From the NCBI GenBank assembly GCA_003868215.1, contig QWDQ01000045.1, positions 62,001 through 126,000 of the forward strand: a stretch of DNA of 64,000 nucleotides, in the 5' to 3' direction. The notes beneath the pieces were generated by a model. That model did no database searches, was not told where the DNA came from, and saw only the letters and a list, made by a program, of their open reading frames with translations. This document shows, in pieces, positions 22,160-33,960 of this stretch. The stretch's first letter is position 1. Each line of letters opens with the position of its first letter. A program made the position numbers and the translations under genes. The stretch comes from Pseudophaeomoniella oleicola (taxonomy: Eukaryota > Ascomycota > Eurotiomycetes > Phaeomoniellales > Phaeomoniellaceae).

Positions 22160-25100
22160 AATTCAAAATCTTTGCTGGCCGCCGGCGGGTGTATGTAGAC
22201 GCATGGATGGACGGACGGAGATGAATGATTTATACCTACCTAGGTAGATAAGATGATATGGAGGTTGGGGGGCGGGGGAGGGGGAGGAAAGAAAGGGAGA
22301 TCAAATGGGGACGAAGGGTCTATTGTTTCTTAGGGGGAGGGGGTTTGATGGTGTGTATAAGGTACATACATAGGTAAGGTATTTACATGGGCTTTTTCCA
22401 TGGAAGATACCTATACCTATGTATCTGGTAGATAGATATATCAGTGTTGGGATTGGGTTTGGAGATGATGGTTCATCTACGTAGGTAGGTACCTATGGAC
22501 GGACGTACTTACGAAGTACCTACTTAGCTATGTAGTCAGGATACAAGGGAGGGGCATACAAAGGAACCTACCTACCTAGATACCTTGGTACATGCTCTGC
22601 TTCTTCAATTCCGATTCCGGCGAAGCTATACAATACATCTCTCTGCCATGGTCCCCTATTCAATGTACCTACTTAGGTATTCAACATGTTCTTCAAGTCG
22701 TTGTTGATAGCGAACGTTAACAGCGAACGAATAGACCCCACCACTCCCCACCACTAAGAGCTCGCGAAATAATCTCTCCATATCATAGGTGAAAGTAGGA
22801 GATTGGACGAGGACGAGAAAGATTGAGGAGCATGGTAACATGTTCCGAGTAGAGAAAGATCAAGGAAGAGGGAAGAAAAAGATGCAAGATAGCCGAAGCA
22901 GATAAAGAGTTTATAATACTAAAGGGCACTGCTGTGATGACTGAAAGAGGAAGAAAACACAGAGCGATAACGTTAAGAAAAATAATGATGATTCATCCTC
23001 GAAAGGGGTGGCATTAGGCAACATGAAGTGGATTGGGAGAGGAAAAAGGGTCAATCATAGGAAATTTCAGGGTCGCTTGACCTGATTTCATAGACAGAAG
23101 CATAGAAGGATCAACTCACTTTCGTAGTTGTTTATAGTATATGCATACTTTGTATGGCGAAGATTCCGACCGGAATCATCTGGATTACATGCGTACCTGT
23201 TTCATTTTATGCGGGGACGTTTTGCGAGGATGACCCTCGGAGGGCTGAAGGTTATTGGCAATTGACTGGTGACGGAAGGGTAAGGAGGACGGCAAAGCAG
23301 AAGTGGCTGCTCTGCGGCTGAACGTTGGTGTCTTCTTCAGCTGAGTTGAGAGCCTGCATCTTTCGTTTCATCTGAAGCTGTTCTACATCGTTCATACTCG
23401 TAGACTCGCAGACTTGCAGACGAAGAACAAAGTTCTACTGCCTCAAAGTGCAGCGGCAGCGCTGCAGTAAGGCTATGAGAGAGTTGGACTCCGCCGTCTG
23501 CCATGTGATTCGACCAGGGACATATGTCGTTGCGGCGAGGCTATCTATATGCGACCTCAATGTATCTCTTACTGGAAGACGGAACCCGGATGCAATTCCG
23601 ACTGCGCGCTGTGCGGTGAGTGCATGATGCAGGTAGCCTCCAGGCGGTGAGCGAACCTGATTCCTCACCAGACAAGCCCGCATTAGAGTGCATAGAACAG
23701 CCCATGTCCTTTGTGTTCATGTATGCAAGAAAGCCGTTGATGAAAGTGTAAGATGCAGCAGACAATGTCATTCATGCATGGTAGAGAACAGCGGTAAACG
23801 CGAATCGGAAACCATATCCAATAAAGAAAGAAATCTGACGGGAACCAAAAGGTTCGTGCTCAGACCTTCTGGGCAGGGATCTGTGTTTCTCGACACGGCA
23901 AAATACACTTTGACAGGTCAATTAACCAACCCTGCATCCTGGATTTCATTCCGTATGGGTTGCAAGAGAAGTGATGTCGACTTCCGTTCCTCCTTTTCGT
24001 AGACAGAGCGGGAGCAGGAGCAGGAGCAGGAAATCCGACGGCATGCCAGTTCACAAGCGACGTAAGATCAAAGATTGTCCATCGGTGAATAGGAGAATAT
24101 TCGCTCATCCATCTTGCAATGATACCGTTACTCTGCCAAGCAATTAGGATGAAGCTAAGATGAAGCTGCGATGAAGCCGTAGCGACATAGTGCTTAGTCC
24201 GAAAATGAACTACTCAAGCTGACTCTGACTGTCATAGAAGCCGATTTCAGAGCAGCGGGTGGTGGTGGCAGATAGTCTAGTAATGGTTCCAAATACTGCT
24301 AGGTTCAATGAGTCCAGTCGTCGCAGCGTGGTTCTGAAGCCGATCCTGGTCAATTTCAAAAGGTCGATTTCCCAGCTTGTGCAAACCACGACGACATGGA
24401 GCGTTATTCTCCGAAGTGCGTTAGGCCGATCCATGATACCGTACTCCATACAGTAGCCGCAAGTGTCATAGATACATTAATTAGATACTGACCAAGTGGC
24501 CCAGCTCGCCTGCCTCGCGAGCAGGGTCTCTCCAGCGCTATGATCTGCAAAATGCCATGCAAGTTTCCACGGTCAACCTCCGCTTTTAGTCTGAAACGTG
24601 ATCTTCATCGAGAGAATGCAGATTGGATTGAGTCGGCTCCTCGGCGCCGAGAAGTCTGTCGTCTGATATGCCGGCCATCCATGATGTTGGTGAATGGTGA
24701 ATGGTGAATCATACATAACTTCGTTCCATCCACTCCTAATCTGTACTTGTTGATTTTCGCAGGGACGGTCCAACGCACCAAAAGCATTTTCAGGGTTCAA
24801 TGCCTAAATTTCTTGAACACTGCAAGCACGGGAATGGTGAGCCTTCCAAGTCTAACAATATCGCAGATCAACGCTAGTATTGCTCAATATGTCTCTAACA
24901 TGATGGAGTACGACTGTGTGTAGTTGTCATAGTAGATACTATGTACCGTAGTACTACGTAGTAGTATAGGGGGTGGGTACGCAGAAGGGATCATGCTCGT
25001 GCAGCCTTCTGATGTGCATTACCGCAGACCGACGGATATCTACCTTTGCCGAAAAGAGAAGGGATGCTGTCTGAGCAGCCATGCTTCTGCACAGCGAGGA

Positions 25101-25708
25101 CGGAGGCACTAATCGATCTCAGCAAAGCGGCGACCCGTTCGAGTTACACCGCCGTTTAGGAAAGTAAGAAACCGTTCGTCTCTTTTGCGCAATGGTCTTG
25201 ATAATCCCACGCCAAAGTGGGTTGTAGAGGATCTAGAGCAGTGGGGGGTGAGAGCCATTTATGGAATGCACCGTGGTACTGTCCGACCTAAGTACTGTAC
25301 TGTCCTTTGGCATGTCGGTCGATACCCCACCGTTGACTGGCCAAAGTTTGTCTTTTTCGAGGACAAAAGGAACGATTGACATTTATGGTTAGTCGATGTT
25401 GTGCAAGTGCATGACAGTAGCGCAGATGAGCGCGCGGTTGACCAACGATTCAATCGAACTTGACCGTAGAGGACCCAATCTCCTCCACGTTGGTCTCGAG
25501 ATCAATGCTGCAATCATTGGCAAAAGTGACACATCGGCCGTTCCCAAGGAAACTGGGGCGATGGACAGTAATAGTACGAACGGTAAGTTCAGCCATGGTT
25601 GAAGTGTAAAAGCCAACCAAACATTGTCAGCGAGGCGACACTGTAACTATGGTGTGGGGTTGGCATCAGACATGATGTTATCCTTCAGAGCTAGGTCAAT
25701 TTTCATAG

Positions 25709-25785
25709 GACTTCGCAGGATCGAACGCCAGGTCGCAAGTTCGTTCCCGTCCAGGCGTTCGCTCTATCATCCAATTATTCCCCTG
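25709..25785 (-). other. Decayed tRNA-like sequence with A-box and B-box remnants
   Basis: Read on the minus strand, 25728-25718 is GCGTTCGATCC, close to the pol III B-box GGTTCGANTCC, and about 30 bases upstream of it lies GATAGAGCG, like the end of a tRNA D-arm/A-box region. The spacing fits a tRNA. However the T-stem and D-stem do not pair well, and instead an 8-bp inverted repeat (CGAACGCC / GGCGTTCG, 25722-25729 and 25754-25761) spans the middle. This looks like a tRNA relic or tRNA-derived fragment, not a working tRNA. Low confidence. Confidence 0.3.
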
Positions 25786-28518
25786 ACGTTAATCTGCTTG
25801 CAAAGACCCTGTGGTTGCACAACGTGGTTAAACACGGAGCTTACGTGTCTCGTGATGCTCAAAAGGTACATAAGACGCCTTCATCGTAGATACCAAAAAG
25901 AGATGCGTGCATATGTAGCGTGGGGCATTCACTATGGTAGGGGAGAGGGGGGAGATATACACGAGATCAAAAGGGGATACCGTAGTAGATGGCGATGGTA
26001 CGTAGTACTTTAGAAGCAACGTATATGCCTGGTGATGGGATGGTCGTCCAGTGAGGAGTGGTCCAGATATCAAGTCCATCTTTTACCCGCCCATTTCAAG
26101 GATTTGTCTGCTGAGCAATGCCGCGAGGCCGTCCCAGTAATTCGGTCTGCCTCCTTATCCTTGACCGTTTGCCGGTTGATATCCCTGTAAGTCTGGCTGG
26201 TAACAAGACAGGGTTAGTGATTTAGTTCCCAAATTATCAACCAACCTTGTCAGTGTGGGACACTTTTTGTTTGATCTGACTTCATAGTAAGCCTCCGTTC
26301 TTGCATGGGGAGCTCTAGTGGTCGGAACGACGACGTTGGACTGTGTAATACATGATGCATTGCTCGCATAATATTTCAGGGCTCATGTGACACGGCATTG
26401 GAGGCCGCTTGAGCTTGAGAGACCAATGGCATGAGGACAGACAGCCCTCATTGCCTGCAGTCTGTTGCGCAAATTGACATGCATTTCACATAGACTGCGA
26501 ACCGTCGGAGACCAACCTTAGGCGGTGTCTACACCGCTTGAACGACAATCGCATTTCTCCTTTCCCAGATTCGGACTAAGCGGCTCGCGGCGGACCCGTA
26601 CTGAGATTCAGCAACGGTGGTACCGATACACCACCAGAATTGGAATTCGTCATCAATCTCAACTTGTTCTTGCCGTGGACGAACAGAAACTCAGGCAATG
26701 GCATCGTGAAGAGATCCCCGGTCCTATCGATCCTTCTCCTCTCTATACTGCGTTCTCTTTCTCTCTCTGCCTCTCTCTGCCTCTCTCTTGACTCATTTCG
26801 GATCGGTATTGCTCCGAAGAGTGTGAGGGTCAGCAGCTCATGGCGCATACTATGGCACTTTGTCCGATCCACCACGGCCAACGCATTCATTGTCGTTAGC
26901 ACTGTTTCATTTGCTGCATCAATTGATTCGAATCCAGATCCTGACACGTGGGGATAGGTTTCGGAGAGCCGTCAATGACGAGATGGCCGATCGCAGGGCA
27001 ATAATTGACTTTCTTTACGCGCTATGTCACCCAATTTAAAATACTTGATACCTACTCGTGCCAACCATTAGTGTAAATGCCGAGGATGACAGGTTGCTTT
27101 GCTTTTGGCTTTAGACTTGCACCATGATGGTAAGTATCGAGGCTAATTGTTTCTTGTCTCGCACATCTTCATCCCTCGTGGTTCGTGGGGAATCCGAGAA
27201 GTTTGGTTGTGTTCGGACCCAGAGGATTATTGCAGCGAGCGGTCGAGACGGGTTGGTCCGAAGAACCACTGTTTCTGATTAGTATGCCTAATTACAAACA
27301 GAACACACACCAGCTTCAGTCAGTTCGACCTAGCCAGCCGCAACTACTCGAGGTCCCCCCCTCGCCCCCTCCTTGGACATTGAGAGTGGTCCATGTTCGG
27401 TGAGTCCTCAAGCCTTGGCTACCCAAGTGGACGAACACGAGGGTGGTGGGTAGCGTCATTCGTGAGAGTATTTGCGGCTAGAGGACTACCGTAGTATATA
27501 GCCCAGTTATCTGCCCTCCGGCAAACGACGGACGCTTGGAAGTTTTGGTAATGACAGCTCACAGACGAGATTGGAAAGGACTCCCGGATGGAGATTTTGC
27601 TCCTGTTGCGGCTCAGAAACTTTGCAAGTGGTTACACAAGAAAGTTCGAGAAGGCAGGTTACACAGAGCGCTGATGATCATCTGGGACTGTGTTGACTTG
27701 CTTTTGACGGCTGCTTCCCGTGACGATGTTGTTTGTACAGTAGACTGTCCTGCCGCGCAGAAAATGACGGGCCAATCGTTTCTCTTCCGAGCAATGGTTT
27801 GGATGCCTGACAACGCATCGCGCGAACCCTTTCTTGCACCATAAAACGTTGGTTGTTGCTTGCCTACCTCCCACGACCCAAGGACATCCGTTTGCTTGCG
27901 ATATCCACCTTCTGCATCTCCATTTTGAAGCGGCCGTATAATGATATCGGCCATATCCTAACCCAAAATAAATCTCTGGGTCCATAGAGCTAAATGAGAG
28001 GAGTGAAGTGGGCCGTAAAAAGAAACCCCAGGGCATTCCTCCCCAAAATGATATCACATGGTCCTCCTCGAGGGTCGACTAGATCCGGACACTGGTCCAA
28101 TATAACCGTTTGTAAGTCTGTACCAGTTCCTCGGTACTACCATACCATACTCATATCCCACCGCCAGTATCGGGTACTCACAGAATCTCTGCAACCTCCC
28201 GCGCCAATGATTGAGATATTTTCCAAATTGAACCATACACACGGCTAGCGACAGCCAGATTGGGCATTAATCACCATATCTGCTGTTGTTCACTGACCGA
28301 CTGTTCATCGTGACCGCTTATAGAGTCATCCTCGTCCAGCCCATTGTTTCTTTGTGGTGGTCATACATTACAATCAGAGGCCAGAGGCTTTATTCAACTC
28401 CGGAAGCTGCTATCCCAGGCTGACAATTGGCTCCCTTGATCGGGTTCATTGCTTTCCCATAAGTGCTTGTCCTGCTACCGTGCGTCATTGGCTTCGAATC
28501 AGTTCCGATCCCGCGCAT

Positions 28519-29385
28519 ATGCTTTGCGTTCCGAACCAACCATCAACTTCGCTGTTGCACACAAACGGCAAAGTGGATATCTCACTTTTGTTAAAGCCAG
28601 AAGATGAGGACTCCTCTCCTCCGGGGTCCTCGAGGTCCGCATCCCTCCCAGCATCTCAGCCACATTCGATAGCAGCAGGCTCCTCCAGTTCAGGGACGGC
28701 CGCCAAGAGACCTCAGCCGCTGTATACATCGGATTCGCCGGCCAAAAAGCAATCGAAATGGTCTGCTGAAGAAGATGCGCTGATCATTCGTTTGAGAGGT
28801 GAGGGAATGAAGTGGGAAGATATTAGCAAGCATCTTCCCGGTCGAAGTGCCATAAGTTGTAGGCTTCATTACCAGAATTATCTCGAACGGAGGAGTGAGT
28901 GGGACGAAGACCGCAAGAACAAGCTGGCCAGGTTGTATGAGAGGTGAGCGATAAAGCGAACGATGGTGTGGACGACCCCGAAGCTGACCAATGACAGGTT
29001 TAAACCCGAGATGTGGGCAAAGGTGGCAGAGGAAATGGCAATCCCGTGGCGTGCAGCCGAAGCAATGCATTGGCAGCTTGGAGAGCAGGAGATGGCCAAG
29101 CGAGCTGGAGTCCAACCATTCTCATTGTCGAACACCACGCCAGCAGAGCGAAATTCCAAAAGCAGCACTCGATATGTTCAGAGCTTCCGTGGGCCACCAC
29201 CGCAACCACCGCAGCGACCACGAGATGACCATCCGATGCAAATGCAAACAGGAATGTCTCCTCAGCTTCCCTCCATGTCCGAGCTTACTGCCAATATCCC
29301 AGCATATGCACCGCATCCCCCACATGATCCATACGCGCACCATTCTCCCCAGCTCTACCGCAGCACAACGGACCCAAGGCGTTAG
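28519..29385 (+). CDS. Myb/SANT-domain DNA-binding protein
   Basis: Two exons, about 28519-28943 and 28998-29385, with a 54-nt intron (GTGAGC...ACAG) that splits an Arg codon; about 270 aa. The frame is open further upstream but without an ATG, so the ATG at 28519 is only a best guess and a 5' exon is possible. A Myb-like repeat, QSKWSAEEDALIIRLRGEGM...WEDISKHLPGRSAISCRLHY (about 80-125), is followed across the intron by a second, degenerate one (WDEDRKNKLARLYERFKPEMWAKVAEEM). Spaced Trp residues and the PGRSAISCRxxYQN helix are typical of fungal Myb_DNA-bind_6-type proteins, probably nuclear transcription factors. The N-terminus is Ser/Pro-rich and the C-terminus is Pro/Gln/His-rich and disordered. 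No target is known from the sequence. Confidence 0.82.
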
Positions 29386-30171
29386 AATGTATAACATAGA
29401 CTTGCTTTGAATTTCTTTGTTTCTTTTTTTTTTCTTTTTCTGCATCCTCATACTCCAGGTTCATTTCGGCACTAGCGAGCATTGATCTTGTTTGGGACGG
29501 AAAGCTAGCGCGGCACGAGCAGTGATCATAGCACGGCGTTGGTGCTGGACAGACAGTTTGTGGCTCCAAGGTTGTTCGGTGTGCAGGTTTCGGAGAGAGA
29601 GTGCCTGCCTGTGCGATATTTCCGGGCGTTGATCACATTAATCATGGGTTTGTTTTAGATACCATACAGAAGCATTTTCGAGATGGAATCAGTCCAGGAG
29701 GAGATGAAAGAGCTCGTTCTCTCCCAAGAATGATGAATACAGTGATATGACACAGACCTTTTCTTTTCTTTTCTTTCCTCTCTTCTCTTTCCACGGGCGG
29801 TGAGCTGAAGTCTGGGCGGGTGTTCTACGAGTAGGTTGCATGTACGTGTTTTCGTGATACTGCCGGTGGCTTGGGATATTGACGTGGCCTCCCTCACACT
29901 CAACCACTACAATCACAATCATAAGGTAATCACAATTACAGGTAAGGTAAGGTAACTTTATACTCTGCATTTGGTTTTGGTTTCTAGTGTTTCCGTAGCT
30001 GCTTTCCTCGGATATCGCTCTGCTTTTCCGAACGGTCCATCCCCCCCCCCTTTCTCCTTTCCCAGTCCTAAAACGCCTACCAGTGAATACTGAAAACGCT
30101 ATGTCCAATACAAACAAATGATTTCACACCCTTCATGTGGCTGCGACAGTGACAGAATATCCCATTGCTCA
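29386..30171. other. Intergenic region between convergent genes
   Basis: 3' UTR space. Contains a T-rich run (about 29426-29441), TTTTCTTTTC-type repeats near 29760-29785 and a GGTAA pentamer run (29940-29954). No gene. Confidence 0.55.
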
Positions 30172-31416
30172 TTACAAGACCACCAAGTCTCTCGCTTCTC
30201 CATAGCCGTTGTACGCCAACCCACGCAGGTTCCAACTGGGGAACCTCTGCTGTGTATTCCCACCCTTATCGGTAGCCCTGCTCCATATACACTTCCCTTC
30301 ACCACGTTCGATCTTGACTTCTGTCCTCCACAGGGACCAGCACCATTTGCCGCCTTTTTCATTGTGGGCAATCTCGGCATCTGTCCATGTTCTACCCTCA
30401 TCCGCGCTAACCTCCACCTTAACGACCGGGCCTTGGTCGCCTGCTGGTACAGCATAACCTTTGACCTCGAGTAAATCATCACTATTCAAGCTTATGGTAG
30501 AGTGTGATGCTGGAAGCCCAACAGCCGAGTTTACCGGCATGTCACCATACGATTTGACCTCAGGCCAGACACCAACACCATCACCGCCAGGCTGTGTACC
30601 GTTTGCTTGCTCCCAAGTCTCCACCCACTCAGGGAGGACCTTGTAGTCTCGCCGCTGGTAATGGCTTACACTTTCCTCGATGGATACCGTTATGCGGTCG
30701 AGCCATTTGACTGAACGAGCGCCAAGCTGTCCTGGGACAATAACTCTTATCGGATAGCCGTGGCTGACGGGGAGCACCTCGCCATTCATCTTCAGAGCCA
30801 GTAAGACCTCGTATGAAGGATCCAGCGCTCGAGATAATGGTATTGAGCCACCAAACCCAGCGACTTCGTCTTGAGTGGCTACACTGGAGCAACTAAAACA
30901 TACGTGAAGTTCCCGATCTCTCACATCCTTTTGTCGACCATCTTCTCCTAGATCCATATTTTCCGTTACATTGGAGACGGCGGAGGAAGTGGCTGAGAAG
31001 GGTGAAGTAACCCCAGCACGGAGCAGGACATCTCGTAGAAGAACCCCAGACCATGTGCAATTCATGATAGCACCATCATTCCATCCCACACCTCGCACGG
31101 GTTTCATTAATGCACCCATTGTATTTCGACGATTGCCAGCACATTGGAGAGCGCAAGTGACTTCATAGTCTGGGAATCCCTCTACCAATTCCGTTATACT
31201 GAGGACAAGTGGCGTTGCAACGATCCCGTCGATGACCAAGAGATGTTCCTCTTGTGAAAGGTGGGGAATTGGACCGTGGTTCCGGTCGAACCCGTCCTCT
31301 GTAGGAGTGATGTAGTTTGCTATCAGTCTGCTTATTCCCGGCTCACGATTCAAAGGTTCTTTGACAGAATTGGACAGAAGATGTGGCTTTGGAGGATCTA
31401 CTTGAAAGTAAGACAT
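30172..31416 (-). CDS. Sulfite oxidase (molybdopterin type, no heme domain)
   Basis: A single-exon frame; the ATG at 31416 (MSYFQVDPPKPHLL) is chosen because the longer frame starts with GTG and the added residues look unlike the family. 414 aa. The molybdopterin-binding domain shows CALQCAGNRR (C92, the expected Mo ligand), WNDGAIMNCTWSGVLLRDVL and VSHGYPIRVIVPGQLGARSVKWL. The C-terminal Mo-co dimerisation domain (about 290-414) has VKVEVSADEGRTWTDAEI and NGYGEA near the end. There is no N-terminal cytochrome b5 domain, so it resembles plant/bacterial-type sulfite oxidase, which passes electrons to O2 or another acceptor instead of cytochrome c. It ends in DLVVL and has no SKL-like PTS1, unlike the peroxisomal plant enzyme. 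It oxidises sulfite to sulfate. Confidence 0.92.
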   Translation of the reverse strand: MSYFQVDPPKPHLLSNSVKEPLNREPGISRLIANYITPTEDGFDRNHGPIPHLSQEEHLLVIDGIVATPLVLSITELVEGFPDYEVTCALQCAGNRRNTMGALMKPVRGVGWNDGAIMNCTWSGVLLRDVLLRAGVTSPFSATSSAVSNVTENMDLGEDGRQKDVRDRELHVCFSCSSVATQDEVAGFGGSIPLSRALDPSYEVLLALKMNGEVLPVSHGYPIRVIVPGQLGARSVKWLDRITVSIEESVSHYQRRDYKVLPEWVETWEQANGTQPGGDGVGVWPEVKSYGDMPVNSAVGLPASHSTISLNSDDLLEVKGYAVPAGDQGPVVKVEVSADEGRTWTDAEIAHNEKGGKWCWSLWRTEVKIERGEGKCIWSRATDKGGNTQQRFPSWNLRGLAYNGYGEARDLVVL

Positions 31417-32491
31417 TGTCCCAGGATTCCTGACAGCTCGAGGCTTGCAAGAAGAATAGATATGCCTGCAGCCAAAGCTAAGGACTTGAAAATTCACGAA
31501 CACAGTGTAAGATGACGGCTTCTGACTACCGTTTGATGCTGAGCAGGTGAAAATAGAGATGAAGAGAGAGCATACAACAACAAAGCTGGGACAGCAGTTC
31601 CGGCCAGCGAAGTGCGGGAGAACATGGCTATCAACGGGGAGAGGGGAAGATGTACCCACGGAGTCTCATGGACATTGAATATGCATCAAAGGGTGGAGGA
31701 ATGTCCACAGTCTGCATAACGGGGCAGTATATGCACTTCTAACTGGACCTTAACGGGTGTTGCTTCAGAAGGCGGTATTGAGCGATAAGCAACACCCCCA
31801 CACGCAAGGGTCTCAATGCTTCCGGGGGTTTGTTATCAGGCAAAGCCAAGGAATGATAGGCGCTGATAAGAGGCTACTCGACTGGGGGTTCTTTTTGGCT
31901 ATGCACGCAGGGTTCAACCCACAATGCAAATGAGCACGGCGGTTGGATTAGACGTAGACGGGCTAAGAAGGGAGAGTGATATGTGTGACGAACGTGCAGC
32001 AATCGAGAAGCTTGTTACGCGTCACTGTTTGAGACACGACGGGAGATAATTAGTTACTGGGTTGGGAAAATACTACGGAGATAGGATCCTTGAAACTGGA
32101 ACTAGCCAACGGTCCGATAAGAGATATCGACTACGTAGTACGTAGTAAAGGCGGTGGAATCAAGGATGATATGTAGCATGTAGATCGAGCATGTTATTTG
32201 AAAAGCTTGCTATTGATAGCTGAGGATGCTGTAGTCAGCTGAAGACGGTACACCAATCGCGTCCAAGGAGTACGTTGGCGTCTATATCGCCCAAGGAAAC
32301 AGAAGGGAAGTGCAATAAAACTGTTGACTTCGGTCATGACGTGCCTCTTTCCACGCCTTGTGCACAGTGCGCCATGCGAGTCTTGGTCCGAGGACTTTGA
32401 GATAGGCTTGATCATGCGCACCACCAGGATCACTTAAGCTCAACTCGCAGTAGCCAGGCGGTAAGCGGTTCCTAGTATGCATTTGTTCTTT
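31417..32491. other. Intergenic region
   Basis: Upstream region of the sulfite oxidase gene and 3' region of TRM9. A CTACGTAGTACGTAGTA motif lies at 32131-32147. No gene is called. Confidence 0.55.
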
Positions 32492-33237
32492 TCAGTGATC
32501 AAGAGCCGGGCCAACGACAGCCCACCAATTATCCTTTTCGTACCCAGCGTGTAAAACCCTACCTCCAGCTTTTTCAACGTCGTCCTCTAATTCTCCTTTC
32601 TGATAGAGATGATAGTATCGCTCAAAAGTCTTCTCTGGTTCTTGAGAGTCGCCATTCCTTCCTCTGGACTTTAGCACCCACGGAACCATTACATCCTGAG
32701 CATCACCTTTGTCCCATCCTCGACGACTGTCCTTCTGTTCCAAGGCCCACACGTAGAGTAGAGCTGTACCTCCTGGAGATTTGCCGTCGGGACGGTGGAG
32801 CATCTCAAGTATAGACTTGACTGCTTGTACTCTACGTGCATTTGTTGACAAATGGTGTATTACTGCAATAGAGATGGCGAAGTCAAAAGCATACGGCGGG
32901 TGCGGTAGATTCAGTGTGTCAGCTACGACCACTGAATTCGGCTGATGGGCTTTGGCAATGTTTGCTAGCGCCATGGACCTGGAGAGTTCATCAGCACGAG
33001 ATGATCGTAAGCTAATATGAGCACTGACCGATCAGAGGCAACAATGAAGACAGTCGGATTCACTGTCAGGTACTTGCCATTACCGCAACCTACATCAAGA
33101 CCTATGGCCCCAGGTTCGAGCTCTTTCAGGAAGCGCTCTACAATCGGCCATGGCTTGTACCTGGTTGACGAAAAGTGCGAGGCAATCTGTTCATACACAT
33201 TGTGAACATGCTGCTCTTCGTAGTCCAATTCGCTCAT
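32492..33237 (-). CDS. TRM9: tRNA (carboxymethyluridine) methyltransferase Trm9
   Basis: Two exons on the minus strand, 33237-33029 and 32978-32492, with a 50-nt intron (GTCAGT...CCAG) that splits an Arg codon; 231 aa. The N-terminus MSELDYEEQHVHNVYEQIASHFSSTRYKPWPIVERFL is the Trm9 signature. LDVGCGNGKYL is the SAM-binding motif I, IVASDRS the motif II acidic strand and FDFAISIAVIHHLST the motif IV region. The C-terminal FERYYHLYQKGELEDDVEKAG...NWWAV matches the Trm9 tail. Trm9 acts with Trm112 to make mcm5U/mcm5s2U at tRNA wobble positions, affecting translation of AGA- and GAA-rich mRNAs under stress. The gene lies about 720 bp divergent from the first USP gene. Confidence 0.94.
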
Positions 33238-33960
33238 CCCAAGCGATAGTTCTCTCGAACACCGAATTCATCGGTTAGAGAAAGCGACTTTGTTCTAAAA
33301 GCGACAAAGAATCGACTCGACAAACGCATCAGAAGTTGCCAATGAGTAGCAATGGTATGAGGAAGGTCTTCCGAGTGTGTTGTTTACCGCTTTCGGACAT
33401 CAAGCAAATCGAAGGATGTGAAGAGAATCACTTTTATAAATCAAAAGCTTCCAAGATTACAGTCGTTTTTTACTGCGAACATTGCAGACCCCTGACTAGA
33501 TACAGGTCATCATTGTTATATCAAGGATATGCAATACGACCACTGTGGTCCCAGTATATATTTGACGCCAGTTGAGAAGTTTCTGGTGCATCTAAAGACG
33601 CCTTAAGTACCTTGCTTTATGAGAGATATTATCAGTCTCCATGCCCATGAAAGCCTCCAGAACTTCCTTTATGAGACTCACTGTGTATGCGGTCTCTGCT
33701 TATAATGTGGACGGGGTCCGCGAACGGCTTCGCGAGTGCTGATTCCAGAAGATGATTGAGGAGGCGTTGTCGCAGTGCTTATATCGTCTTTGTCACTATT
33801 CTTCCATTGTCTTATTTCTATTATCTCAATTTCATTGGCTCCAGTGATCTCCAGTCTCTTCTGCCTTGACTCTAGTCATGAGAAATATTACTCGAAGGAC
33901 AGTACAACATGACCGAAGAGGTAACCCATGCTTGATCATGCATGCCTACAGTGAACGCAA
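33238..33960. promoter_or_regulatory. Divergent upstream region, TRM9 / USP-A
   Basis: 723 bp between the two starts. A short hairpin (CGCGAA-CGGC-TTCGCG, 33719-33734) lies about 230 bp upstream of the USP-A ATG. A frame at 33342-33575 has no recognisable content. Confidence 0.45.

Larger units (their letters stand above)
21808..28518. other. Gene-poor region of 6.7 kb
   Basis: No open frame here has a recognisable domain, a clean intron chain or more than ~130 codons. Overlapping frames at 23435-24108, 24210-24456, 25185-26079, 26525-26957 and 27536-28057 occur on both strands and are treated as chance. The stretch contains short G-rich pentamers (22117-22159), many CCTACCTA/TAGGTAGG runs between 22220 and 22590, perfect TACTACGTAGTA palindromes (24952-24963), and a tRNA-like relic (25709-25785). 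Base composition is not strikingly AT-rich. The extra space could be decayed DNA, long regulatory sequence or a non-coding RNA locus; I cannot tell which. Confidence 0.5.

Noticed and set aside
27536-28057. Overlapping frames of about 100-132 codons on both strands in the gene-poor region
   Set aside because: No domain, no splice support, both strands equally open; treated as chance.
31417-31659. N-terminal extension of the sulfite oxidase frame
   Set aside because: It starts with GTG, adds Cys-rich hydrophobic residues unlike the family, and the ATG at 31416 gives the expected N-terminus.
31880-31935. Possible pol III B-box (GGTTCAACC) near 31910
   Set aside because: No A-box at tRNA distance and no cloverleaf pairing.
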